Both the position numbers and the translations under genes were made by a program. 10,968 nucleotides of DNA, from the NCBI GenBank assembly GCA_016762975.1, contig JAESUV010000144.1, forward strand, positions 3,875-14,842, in the 5' to 3' direction. Below the pieces are notes generated by a model. The model saw only the letters and a program-made list of their open reading frames with translations. It made no database searches and was not told the DNA's origin. This document shows positions 1 to 6,839 of this stretch, one piece after another. The number at the start of each line of letters is the position of its first letter. Position 1 is the stretch's first letter. Origin of the DNA: Gammaproteobacteria bacterium (GTDB taxonomy: Bacteria; Pseudomonadota; Gammaproteobacteria; Pseudomonadales; Pseudohongiellaceae).

Positions 1-108
1 CGTGAAAACGGCATAGTGTCGCGCTCTGAATTCGGGGATGCAGTGCAGCAAATGTCATCCTCACTCAATCGAATTTAACGAAATAACCGACTAGAAAATA
101 CAGTTCTA
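1..108. other. Leader region upstream of rpsT
   Basis: No confident gene is visible here. On the + strand, frame 1 is open from the window edge to a TAA at 76-78 (25 codons). It could be the tail of an upstream gene, but a frame this short stays open by chance fairly often. In Pseudomonas the neighbour on this side is murJ, divergent from rpsT, which would make this a promoter region. The best sigma70-like pair I can find for rpsT is TCGAAT (69-74) and TAGAAA (92-97) with a 17-base spacer. It is weak and not a firm call. Confidence 0.4.
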
Positions 109-110
109 GT
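90..110 (+). promoter_or_regulatory. Perfect inverted repeat in the rpsT leader
   Basis: ACTAGAA (90-96) and TTCTAGT (104-110) are perfect complements around a 7-base loop. The right arm ends 7 bases before the rpsT Shine-Dalgarno sequence (118-123). In RNA this would be a modest AU-rich hairpin just upstream of the ribosome site. In DNA it could be an operator overlapping the weak -10 candidate. S20 of E. coli represses its own translation through the leader and its UUG start, so an RNA role in autoregulation is a reasonable inference but unproven. Confidence 0.4.
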
Positions 111-129
111 GCTAATTAAGGAGCTCCAA

Positions 130-393
130 TTGGCTAATTCTTTACAAGCCCGCAAGCGCGCAAGACAGAGCGAAGTTCGTCGTCGCCACAATGCATCTTT
201 CCGATCCATGGTACGTACTCAAATCAAGAAAGTAGACGCAGCCATCGAAGGCGGCGATCACGCCAAGGCGGTAGAAGCCTACAACACGGCGGTTCCTGTA
301 ATTGACCGCATGGCAGACAGAGGAATTATTCATAAGAATAAGGCTTCTCGTCACAAGAGCCGATTGAATACTGCAGTAAAAGCACTGAAATAG
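130..393 (+). CDS. rpsT: 30S ribosomal protein S20
   Basis: S20 is a primary 16S rRNA-binding protein of the small subunit and forms a bundle of long helices. The 87-residue product has the family's features: an N-terminus reading ANSLQARKRARQSE, the block RRRHNASFRSMVRTQIKK, and the near-invariant GIIHKNKASRHKSRL close to the C-terminus. I chose the TTG at 130. It gives exactly the usual 87 residues, places the ANS sequence right after the initiator, and sits 6 bases after a good AAGGAG (118-123). A GTG at 109 would add 7 residues not found in the family. E. coli rpsT also uses UUG, which is linked to its weak, autoregulated translation. The gene is monocistronic, converges on proB and ends in a strong terminator. 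Confidence 0.97.
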   Translation: MANSLQARKRARQSEVRRRHNASFRSMVRTQIKKVDAAIEGGDHAKAVEAYNTAVPVIDRMADRGIIHKNKASRHKSRLNTAVKALK

Positions 394-402
394 ATTGGTT
401 TC

Positions 403-442
403 AGACATAAAAAAACCGGCAGTAGTCGGTTTTTTTATGTCT
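403..442. terminator. Bidirectional rho-independent terminator, rpsT / proB
   Basis: A perfect 16-base-pair stem (403-418 with 427-442) closes an 8-base loop. The stem consists of AGACAT, seven A, then CCG, mirrored by CGG, seven T, then ATGTCT. The A and T runs give a U-tract to transcripts from either side. It begins 9 bases after the rpsT stop and lies 33 bases beyond the proB stop, so it can end both converging transcripts. Confidence 0.93.
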
Positions 443-475
443 ATACATTGAGCCCTGCAACCCAGGGCAACTGCG

Positions 476-1594
476 CTAGTCCCCCAAGATCAGGTTGTCG
501 CGATGAATAATTTCTTCCTCGCCAGCATAACCGAGGAGGCTTTCGATATTTGCGCTACTCTGTCCTTTAATTTTTTCGATCTCATTGTAGTCGAAATTGA
601 CTAAGCCGCGCGCGATTTCCACACCAGCCTCGTCCACACAAGAAACAACTTCTCCCCGTGCAAACCGACCTGTCACTGACTTGATTCCAACGGCCAACAA
701 ACTGCGACCAGAATCCTTCAACACCTTTACAGCACCGGCATCTAAGACCAGAGTTCCCTTCAGAGTGAGCTGACTCGCGAGCCATTGTTTCTTAGCAGTA
801 ACCGGCTCGCTATCTGCGTACAGCAATGTGCCGATCTCCTCGCCTTCAAGCAGCCGAGAGAGAATCTGTTGCTCGCGTCCATTCGCAATCAATGTGCTCG
901 TTCCGGATCGTGAAGCAAGCTTAGCCGCCGATATTTTAGTCACCATGCCGCCTCTACCCAGGCTGCTGCCTTTGCCTGCCATCGCGCTTAAACTGCTGTC
1001 GACGGCAGATGCGCTGGTAATTAGCTTTGCCGAAGTATTCTTTCGTGGATCCGCATCGAACAATCCGTCCTGATCGGTGAGAATTAGCATCACATCGGCA
1101 TTAATAAGGTTCGCAACTAACGCGGCCAGTGTATCGTTATCACCAAAGCACAACTCCGCCGTAGCAACCGTGTCGTTCTCGTTCACTACAGGAACAACGC
1201 CCATTTCCAACAATGTGGTCAACGTACTGCGCGCATTTAAATAGCGGGTGCGATCGGAGAGGTCATCATGAGTGAGCAAGATTTGTGCGGCGTGCACGCC
1301 GTGTCGCATGAAACAACTTTCATAGGCCTGAACCAAACCCATCTGACCAACTGCGGCTGCGGCCTGCTGCAGCTGAACCTGCTTAGGCCGAGATTTTAAT
1401 TCGAGTCGCGCGACGCCTTCCGCCACCGCGCCCGAGGATACGAGCACAACCTGTATCCCCAGCTTCTGCATAGCAACGAGCTGACCCGCCCAATCTTCAA
1501 TCGCATCGAGGTCTAAACCGAGACCATTATTGGTTACTAGCGAGCTGCCAACCTTTACTACCCAACGCTTTGATTGTTTTATCGATTCTCGCAT
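476..1594 (-). CDS. proB: Glutamate 5-kinase with C-terminal PUA domain
   Basis: ProB phosphorylates the gamma-carboxyl of glutamate with ATP, the first step of proline synthesis in the cytosol, and is normally feedback-inhibited by proline. The 372-residue product has an amino-acid-kinase domain (about 10-260) followed by a PUA domain (about 279-355), the full-length bacterial arrangement. Visible motifs are VVKVGSS with K14, VSSGAVAEG with S54, VNENDTVA with D141, FGDNDTLAAL with N153 and D154, LTDQDGLFDADPR, and GRGGMVTK with K220. These line up with the E. coli substrate residues at a steady offset of about 4. The start is taken as ATG at 1594; a TTG directly before it (1597) is in frame but less likely. 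It begins 17 bases after the obgE stop, so it is probably the second gene of an obgE-proB transcript. Confidence 0.96.
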   Translation of the reverse strand: MRESIKQSKRWVVKVGSSLVTNNGLGLDLDAIEDWAGQLVAMQKLGIQVVLVSSGAVAEGVARLELKSRPKQVQLQQAAAAVGQMGLVQAYESCFMRHGVHAAQILLTHDDLSDRTRYLNARSTLTTLLEMGVVPVVNENDTVATAELCFGDNDTLAALVANLINADVMLILTDQDGLFDADPRKNTSAKLITSASAVDSSLSAMAGKGSSLGRGGMVTKISAAKLASRSGTSTLIANGREQQILSRLLEGEEIGTLLYADSEPVTAKKQWLASQLTLKGTLVLDAGAVKVLKDSGRSLLAVGIKSVTGRFARGEVVSCVDEAGVEIARGLVNFDYNEIEKIKGQSSANIESLLGYAGEEEIIHRDNLILGD

Positions 1595-1611
1595 CAAGCT
1601 GCGCTCTCTTC

Positions 1612-2787
1612 CTAATCGTCATCCAAGAAATCATTGTCTATGAGTTCATCGTCTACTAGCTCATCGTCTTGCAGCTTCGCCGATTTAGAGCTCTCTATGG
1701 TACGTCGAATCTCGAAGGCCATCGCGTTCTCCTTCTCCTGCAGTTCAGCCTGATAATCTTCGTCTTCGAGCAATCTCACCCGATGTGATTCGATGGAGTC
1801 CATAATGTCCTCACACATGGCCTTGCAACCAAATTTATTCAGTGCCGACACCTCATAGATATCGCCCTCCCACGAGAGACGCTCACGCAGGCCTTGCCTC
1901 AATTGCTCTAAGAGTTCGGCATCAAGTAGGTCTACCTTGTTAATGACCAACCAGCGCTCCTTCTGAGCGAGTGTCGGACTAAACTTTTCCAACTCCTTGA
2001 CGATCTGTTCCGCATTGTCCAAAGGATTACTGCCATCGGCCGGCAAAGCATCAACCAAATGCATAAGTAGACGGGTTCGAGATAGATGCTTCAAGAACCG
2101 AAACCCGAGTCCTGCGCCTTCCGAGGCACCCTCGATAAGCCCAGGTATGTCAGCCATCACGAAGCTACGCTCCATGCCGAGGCTTATCACACCGAGGTTA
2201 GGCACCAGCGTTGTAAACGGGTAGTCGGCAACCTTTGGAGTTGCTGCCGACACGGAACGGATAAGGGTCGATTTACCAGCGTTCGGAAATCCAAGCAAAC
2301 CCACGTCAGCCATGAGACGAAGCTGAAGCTGCAGCTTTCTCACCTCCCCTGGCTTGCCCTTCGTCGTCTTACGCGGCGCTCTATTGGTGCTAGATTTAAA
2401 ACGGATATTGCCCATGCCGTGAAAACCGCCCCTGGCCACCATCACTGGCTGGTCCGGCACGTTAAGGTCTGCTATGAGCTCCTCAGTATTCACATCTATG
2501 ACTGTGGTGCCCAGCGGCACCTTGACCAACAGATCGTCGCCACCTCTACCAGTACAATGCCTACCCTGCCCAGGCGCACCTGACTGCGCGCGATAACGAG
2601 GCTGAAAACGGAAATCCACCAACGTGTTTAGAGAGGCGTCGGCCTGCATGAAAACACTACCGCCATCCCCTCCATCCCCGCCATCGGGGCCTCCGCGCTC
2701 GACATATTTCTCGCGCCGGAAACTTAAGGCACCACTTCCTCCGTTGCCTGCTTCGACTACAATTTCTGCTTCGTCTACAAATTTCAC
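1612..2787 (-). CDS. obgE: Obg-family GTPase, ribosome assembly and stress control
   Basis: ObgE (CgtA) is an essential GTPase that binds the large ribosomal subunit late in assembly and is linked to the stringent response. The 391-residue product has the whole family layout. The glycine-rich Obg domain (about 1-158) includes FRREKYVERGGPDGGDGG. The G domain has the P-loop GFPNAGKST near 166-174, the switch region YPFTTLVPNLGV, DIPGLIEGA, NKVDLLD and SALNKFG. The tail is very acidic, ending in a run rich in Asp and Glu, as in other gammaproteobacterial ObgE. The start is GTG at 2787, because MKFVDEA is the conserved Obg N-terminus. The ribosome site is poor; the best match is the GAG a few bases upstream. 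It has its own transcription unit with proB, since a terminator lies between it and rpmA. Confidence 0.96.
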   Translation of the reverse strand: MKFVDEAEIVVEAGNGGSGALSFRREKYVERGGPDGGDGGDGGSVFMQADASLNTLVDFRFQPRYRAQSGAPGQGRHCTGRGGDDLLVKVPLGTTVIDVNTEELIADLNVPDQPVMVARGGFHGMGNIRFKSSTNRAPRKTTKGKPGEVRKLQLQLRLMADVGLLGFPNAGKSTLIRSVSAATPKVADYPFTTLVPNLGVISLGMERSFVMADIPGLIEGASEGAGLGFRFLKHLSRTRLLMHLVDALPADGSNPLDNAEQIVKELEKFSPTLAQKERWLVINKVDLLDAELLEQLRQGLRERLSWEGDIYEVSALNKFGCKAMCEDIMDSIESHRVRLLEDEDYQAELQEKENAMAFEIRRTIESSKSAKLQDDELVDDELIDNDFLDDD

Positions 2788-2868
2788 GTTGTACTCATTT
2801 CTAATTTGGAGATCAACTCGCTCCGATGATAAATGACACGAGCCTTAGACGCCGCATCTTTCATAAAC

Positions 2869-2899
2869 AAAAAAGCCCCGTCGAACGACGAGGCTTTTT
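2869..2899 (-). terminator. Rho-independent terminator after rpmA
   Basis: On the minus strand a 13-base-pair stem (arms 2887-2899 and 2870-2882, one G-T pair) closes a GTTC loop and ends in GGGGC followed by six T. It starts 16 bases after the rpmA stop. It should end most rplU-rpmA transcripts, so obgE-proB needs its own promoter in the roughly 80 bases between here and the obgE start, or some read-through. I could not identify a convincing promoter in that gap. Confidence 0.88.
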
Positions 2900-2915
2900 G
2901 TAACGAACAGCCTTA

Positions 2916-3173
2916 CTAGGCTACTTCAATACTCACAAATTTTCGGTTATGAGGGCCTTTAACAGCGAATCTCACAACACCATCAGCCTTGGCGAACAGG
3001 GTATGGTCTTTGCCACAACCTACGTTCTCACCCGGATGGAAACGCGTACCGCGCTGACGCACGATAATATTTCCAGCGATGGCAACTTCGCCACCGTACT
3101 TCTTAACACCTAGTCGTTTCGATTCTGAATCACGACCGTTATTAGTACTACCACCTGCTTTCTTATGTGCCAT
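2916..3173 (-). CDS. rpmA: 50S ribosomal protein L27
   Basis: L27 is a large-subunit protein whose flexible N-terminus reaches toward the peptidyl-transferase centre and contacts tRNA. The 85-residue product has the standard bacterial length. It starts with MAHKKAGGSTNNGRDS, followed by SKRLGVKKYGGE, the IIVRQRGTRFHPGENVG block and FVSIEVA at the end. There is no cleavable N-terminal extension of the kind seen in Firmicutes. ATG at 3173 is preceded by GGAG (3181-3184) with 7 bases between. It lies 16 bases after rplU, the usual L21-L27 pair, and is followed by a terminator. Confidence 0.98.
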   Translation of the reverse strand: MAHKKAGGSTNNGRDSESKRLGVKKYGGEVAIAGNIIVRQRGTRFHPGENVGCGKDHTLFAKADGVVRFAVKGPHNRKFVSIEVA

Positions 3174-3189
3174 TACCTAACTCCGAGCG

Positions 3190-3501
3190 TTACGCTGTAA
3201 TTCCAGTAATCTTAACTTCTGTAAACCACTGGCGATGACCCTGTTGCTTACGCGAATGCTTACGACGATTAAACTTGATAATCGTAACCTTTTTGGCTCG
3301 ACCCTGCTTAACGACTTGTGCAGTGACCTTACTGCCTACAACATAGGGCGTACCGATCTTTACAGATTCGCCCTCGCCAACCATCAAAATGTTGTCGAAA
3401 CTAATTTCTTCCCCAGTAGCGGCTTCCAACTTCTCTAGCCGAAGAATTTCGCCTTCTTCAACCCTGTGTTGCTTGCCACCGCTCTTAATAACCGCGTACA
3501 T
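3190..3501 (-). CDS. rplU: 50S ribosomal protein L21
   Basis: L21 binds 23S rRNA in the large subunit. The 103-residue product is the typical length and carries MYAVIKSGGKQHRVEEG at the start, the IKFNRRKHSRKQQGHRQ stretch near residues 75-92, and FTEVKITGI at the end. ATG at 3501 has a good GGAGAG ribosome site just upstream. It is first in the rplU-rpmA operon and reads from a recognisable promoter at 3560-3588 with a leader of about 50 bases. Confidence 0.98.
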   Translation of the reverse strand: MYAVIKSGGKQHRVEEGEILRLEKLEAATGEEISFDNILMVGEGESVKIGTPYVVGSKVTAQVVKQGRAKKVTIIKFNRRKHSRKQQGHRQWFTEVKITGITA

Positions 3502-3525
3502 AATTCTCTCCGATACCGCCTTTTA

Positions 3526-3544
3526 AATGGGAAAGTTACCCATT
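3526..3544 (-). promoter_or_regulatory. Hairpin in the rplU mRNA leader
   Basis: AATGGG and CCCATT form a perfect 6-base-pair stem (3539-3544 with 3526-3531) around a 7-base loop, inside the predicted 5' leader and about 25 bases before the rplU start. Read as RNA, the stem also spells a six-codon frame, MGNFPI then TAA, with AGGA directly before its ATG. It could be a small leader element controlling r-protein synthesis, but it does not match a leader family I can name. Confidence 0.3.
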
Positions 3545-3559
3545 CCTATAGGGGCCGGC

Positions 3560-3588
3560 ATTTTACGGGAACGATCACTCTGAAGCAA
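3560..3588 (-). promoter_or_regulatory. Sigma70-type promoter for rplU-rpmA
   Basis: On the minus strand, TTGCTT (3588-3583) and TAAAAT (3565-3560) are separated by exactly 17 bases. The -10 matches 5 of 6 consensus bases and the -35 matches 3. The bases after the -10 are GCCGGCCCC, a strongly GC-rich discriminator of the kind known from stringently controlled ribosomal promoters. Transcription would start near 3552. Confidence 0.7.
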
Positions 3589-3715
3589 GCAGATTTGCCA
3601 TTGATCTCTCTTCATAAGCTCAGGAAGAAATATCGGAAGGAGCCCGTATTTAGTCACTCTACGTATTTGAGCTGACGCTGCCGGTCGAAAGCCTTTATCT
3701 GGTGGCCTAGCCGGC

Positions 3716-3744
3716 TTGACAGCACCCATTTCGCTCCCTAGCAT
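3716..3744 (+). promoter_or_regulatory. Sigma70-type promoter for ispB
   Basis: A perfect TTGACA (3716-3721) and TAGCAT (3739-3744, 4 of 6 consensus bases) are separated by 17 bases. Transcription would start near 3751 and give an ispB leader of about 68 bases. The position and orientation fit ispB as a gene divergent from rplU. Confidence 0.65.
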
Positions 3745-3818
3745 GCGTGCTCACGGAGATTCCCCTCGATTGAGACCTGTCTCCCGCCAATAGTAGAGGA
3801 ATTAGCAGCAAAGCGCCT

Positions 3819-4805
3819 ATGAATCAGCAAAATCGATATCAGCAAATTCGATCCACTGTCGAAGCCGACTTAACAGCAGTAGATAAATTCATTGTGGACC
3901 AGCTTCACTCGAATGTGCCGCTTGTTGAAAATATTGGCCACTATATCGTTGATGCTGGCGGCAAGCGCCTGCGCCCGCTCCTCGTTCTCCTCGCCGCAAA
4001 AGCCTGTAAAATCGATAACCAAGCGCATATATCTCTGGCCTCGGTGATCGAGTTCATTCATACCGCCACCCTACTGCATGATGATGTCGTCGACATGTCT
4101 TCATTACGCCGCGGGCGACCAACGGTTAATGCGCATTGGAATAACCCTTCAAGCGTTCTCGTTGGCGATTTCATCTACTCTAGGGCATTCCAGATACTGG
4201 TAACGCTAGGCAGCATGAAAATCATGGAAATCATCGCCGACACCACCAATAGAATCGCTGAGGGTGAGGTGCTGCAGTTGATCAGTAAAAACACCCCGAA
4301 TCCGACCGAACAAAGCTACATGCAGGTGATTCGGAATAAGACGGCGATCCTGTTTCAAGCCGCTGGGCAGTGTGGTGCGATCCTGTCAAATGCCTCCTCT
4401 GAGGAAGAGCAAGCGCTGAAGAATTTTGGCATGCATCTAGGCACCGCCTTTCAGCTAATCGACGATGTGCTGGACTATGCCGGCGACAGCGAATCTCTCG
4501 GCAAAAATATTGGTGACGACCTCGCCGAAGGAAAACCAACGCTTCCCCTCATCTACGCCCTCGAACACGGGAGTGCAGAACAAGCTCAGTTGATTAGGCA
4601 AGCCCTAGCCGACGAAGAACTTCAAGCTGAAAAACTGCATCAAGTAATCGAAATCGTACAGGAGTGCGGCGCACTAGATTACGCCCGCAAGCTCGCCAAG
4701 TCAGAGTCGGATCAGGCCCTTGTCTACCTCGACGTGCTAGCTCCCTCAGAGTACCGCGACGCCCTGACAGCGATGGTGGAATTCTCCAACACCCGCAGTA
4801 GCTGA
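3819..4805 (+). CDS. ispB: Long-chain polyprenyl (octaprenyl-type) diphosphate synthase
   Basis: IspB extends farnesyl diphosphate with isopentenyl diphosphate units to make the all-trans side chain of ubiquinone and menaquinone. The 328-residue product (E. coli has 323) shows GGKRLRP at 47-53, the first aspartate motif LLHDDVVD with D88, D89 and D92, the Lys-Thr pair at 174-175, FQ at 211-212, and the second aspartate motif LIDDVLD with D215, D216 and D219 followed by GKNIGDDLAEGKPTLP. The small Ala83 five residues before the first aspartate motif fits a long-chain product; exact chain length cannot be read. ATG at 3819 has no good nearby ribosome site (AGAGGA lies about 18 bases upstream). 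The rplU-rpmA/ispB divergence is the usual gammaproteobacterial context. Confidence 0.94.
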   Translation: MNQQNRYQQIRSTVEADLTAVDKFIVDQLHSNVPLVENIGHYIVDAGGKRLRPLLVLLAAKACKIDNQAHISLASVIEFIHTATLLHDDVVDMSSLRRGRPTVNAHWNNPSSVLVGDFIYSRAFQILVTLGSMKIMEIIADTTNRIAEGEVLQLISKNTPNPTEQSYMQVIRNKTAILFQAAGQCGAILSNASSEEEQALKNFGMHLGTAFQLIDDVLDYAGDSESLGKNIGDDLAEGKPTLPLIYALEHGSAEQAQLIRQALADEELQAEKLHQVIEIVQECGALDYARKLAKSESDQALVYLDVLAPSEYRDALTAMVEFSNTRSS

Positions 4806-4840
4806 TCTCAACTTTTACGCAATCATCCAATCCAATTCCG

Positions 4841-4849
4841 TGCTATAAA
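4841..4849 (+). promoter_or_regulatory. Extended -10 promoter for the acyl-CoA synthetase gene
   Basis: TGC followed by TATAAA (4844-4849, 5 of 6 consensus bases) makes a good extended -10 element, and no -35 is visible at the right distance. Transcription would start near 4856, leaving a leader of about 75 bases. I see no terminator after ispB in the 124-base gap, so read-through from ispB could also feed this gene. Confidence 0.4.
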
Positions 4850-4929
4850 TTGCCCAAAGAAAAAGCTACCTGTATGCCACGAAGCTCAGGCTATGCAATG
4901 AGTATTAGCTAGAACTAGGAGAACCAGCC

Positions 4930-6813
4930 TTGATTGATCTGTCGCTACTACCCACTCCCGAACCTGTATTGGAAACCATTGCCGATGTAGAGGCATTTGA
5001 GAAAACCCCATTAACTGAGCAATTCCCCCACACCGACAGCTACAACTTAATAAAGGACAGCGCGGATCGCTTCGGGGATAGAGCCGCACTGGAATTTCTA
5101 TTACAGGGACTGCCCAATGAAGCAGCACAAACAGTCAGCTTCGCCGAATTAGGGGCACAGGTTACACGCACAGCAAACCTACTCACTGAACTTGGCGTCA
5201 CCGCCGATGATGCTGTCTCCATTATTCTGCCGATATTGCCACAGACGCATTTTGCCATCTGGGGCGCTCAAGCAGCCGGCATCTCCAACCCAATCAACCC
5301 TATGCTTGAAGCCGAGCACATTGCCGAAATTATTACCGCCGCCAATGCCAAGATTGTCATCTGCCTAGCTCAATCAGAGCATAGTGATATTAATCAAAAA
5401 GTGCGCGCCGCAGTGTCCGAGTGCCCAGGTGTTACTACACTGCTAGAAGTCAACATACCCGAGCTTTGCAATCCAGGATCGACAGAGTCTGCTAAGGGAA
5501 ATTTTGACATCCTAGATTTTGATTCGTCAATTGCATCACAAAGTGGCACATCATTAACCAGTGACAGAAAATTTTCGGCAGACCAGAAAGCCGCCTACTT
5601 CCACACCGGAGGCACGACTGGCCGGCCCAAGCTGGCTCAATTGACGCACGGCAACATGGCATTCCTAGGACAGCTAATGCAAGTCTATACAGCACACATG
5701 GAACGGCATACCGTGCTTTGTGGGCTGCCGCTGTTTCATATCTACGGCTGCATTATTCAAGGAGTCGCTGCGTTCGCTGTGGGCTATCGCATCGTACTGA
5801 TGACGCCTAGCGGATTTCGCTCACCAGTCGCGATGAAGAACTTTTGGAATCACATCGAGCGTTTCCAGGTAAAACAATTCTCTGCCGTTCCCACTGTACT
5901 CATGGCGCTAGCGGATATTCCCGTAGGCGATGCCGATATCAGCAGCCTGACCAATATCAATTCGGGTGCTGCACCACTCTCGCTACCTTTCGAGCTTAGC
6001 TTCGAGAAGAATTTTGGCGTAGAGGTAGGCAACGGCTACGGCATGACCGAAACAACGGCGCTAATTTCGCGCGCGCCACTCACCCAACCACCCGGCAGCG
6101 TCGGTATGCGCATACCTTACTCAGAGATTCGCATTGTCCACATAGATGGCGCTACCGTCATTAAAGACTGCCCCCTAGGTGAAAGTGGCGTCATCCTAGT
6201 TAAAGGCCCACAGGTATTTGAGGGCTATAAGAGCGCTGTTGATAATGCCTCCGCCTGGATCGAGAATGGCTGGTTCAATACCGGCGATATCGGCTATATG
6301 GATGCCGATGGCTTCCTCTACCTTTCAGGACGCGCCAAGGATCTCATCATCCGTAGCGGCCACAACATCGATCCGGAGTTAATTGAAGAGCCGCTCAATG
6401 CACACGCCGGCGTAGTGACATCCATTGCAATAGGCTTGCCCGACCCCTATGCCGGCGAATTACCTATGGCCTACGTGGTCAAGGTTGCCGATAGCAACGT
6501 GACAGAAATCGAGCTTATCGATCACTGCGCCAGCGCCATGTCTGAACGCGCGGCGATTCCAAAAAGAATCGAGTTTATAGACACGATGCCACTCACCGCC
6601 GTAGGCAAAGTATTTAGGCCGACACTACGTCAGAGGATCTCAGAGCAGGTTATCCGTGAACTGCTAATCAAGAGATCACTGGACGCGACTGTCGTGAGTG
6701 AACTGGAGAAAAAGCGCGGACTAGTTCTCAGCATCGATGTGGCCGATAAGACTAGAATTGACGAAGTGAAGAAGCTCGTCGAAGGATACAGTTTTACCAA
6801 TGAAGTTAACTAG
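4930..6813 (+). CDS. Acyl-CoA synthetase (AMP-forming, ANL superfamily, ~630-residue type)
   Basis: Enzymes of this family activate a carboxylic acid with ATP to an acyl-adenylate and then transfer it to CoA. The 627-residue product has the adenylation core: phosphate loop HTGGTTGRPK near 225-234, YGMTET at 370-375, the GDIG aspartate at 453, the hinge GRAKDLIIRSGHNIDP with R468 and K470, and the C-terminal catalytic lysine in VGKVFRP at K560. About 65 residues follow that lysine, more than in ordinary FadD enzymes. From memory, related AMP-binding proteins of about 630 residues share this tail. No signal peptide is seen. The start is TTG at 4930, the only start shortly after an in-frame stop, with AGGAG (4917-4921) 8 bases upstream. 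Substrate is unknown; a fatty or branched acid is likely. A SYLF lipoprotein gene follows after 26 bases. Confidence 0.88.
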   Translation: MIDLSLLPTPEPVLETIADVEAFEKTPLTEQFPHTDSYNLIKDSADRFGDRAALEFLLQGLPNEAAQTVSFAELGAQVTRTANLLTELGVTADDAVSIILPILPQTHFAIWGAQAAGISNPINPMLEAEHIAEIITAANAKIVICLAQSEHSDINQKVRAAVSECPGVTTLLEVNIPELCNPGSTESAKGNFDILDFDSSIASQSGTSLTSDRKFSADQKAAYFHTGGTTGRPKLAQLTHGNMAFLGQLMQVYTAHMERHTVLCGLPLFHIYGCIIQGVAAFAVGYRIVLMTPSGFRSPVAMKNFWNHIERFQVKQFSAVPTVLMALADIPVGDADISSLTNINSGAAPLSLPFELSFEKNFGVEVGNGYGMTETTALISRAPLTQPPGSVGMRIPYSEIRIVHIDGATVIKDCPLGESGVILVKGPQVFEGYKSAVDNASAWIENGWFNTGDIGYMDADGFLYLSGRAKDLIIRSGHNIDPELIEEPLNAHAGVVTSIAIGLPDPYAGELPMAYVVKVADSNVTEIELIDHCASAMSERAAIPKRIEFIDTMPLTAVGKVFRPTLRQRISEQVIRELLIKRSLDATVVSELEKKRGLVLSIDVADKTRIDEVKKLVEGYSFTNEVN

Positions 6814-6839
6814 AGTACCCCTATACCGGAGAAGTAAGC

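Larger units (their letters stand above)
3502..3818. other. Divergent control region between rplU and ispB
   Basis: This 317-base gap holds the rplU promoter and leader on the left and the ispB promoter and leader on the right. The roughly 127 bases between the two -35 elements show no convincing gene, terminator or repeat. A 73-codon minus-strand frame (3523-3744) crosses the region, but it covers both promoters and uses rare codons, so I do not call it. Confidence 0.7.

Noticed and set aside
1..78. A 25-codon + strand frame open to the window edge.
   Set aside because: Too short to distinguish from chance, no recognisable sequence; kept only as a remark in the leader entry.
109..129. GTG at 109 as the rpsT start.
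   Set aside because: It would add seven residues that S20 does not have and would place the ribosome site inside the gene; TTG at 130 fits length, motif and spacing.
2086..2583. A 165-codon + strand frame.
   Set aside because: It lies wholly antisense to obgE, whose protein is unmistakable; the translation has no domain character.
3523..3744. A 73-codon minus-strand frame upstream of rplU, with an internal ATG preceded by AGGGAG.
   Set aside because: It spans both the rplU and ispB promoters, uses several rare Arg and Ile codons, and resembles no protein I know.
3755..3784. Short inverted repeat GGAGA/TCTCC in the ispB leader.
   Set aside because: Only five base pairs around a 20-base loop; not convincing as a regulatory element.
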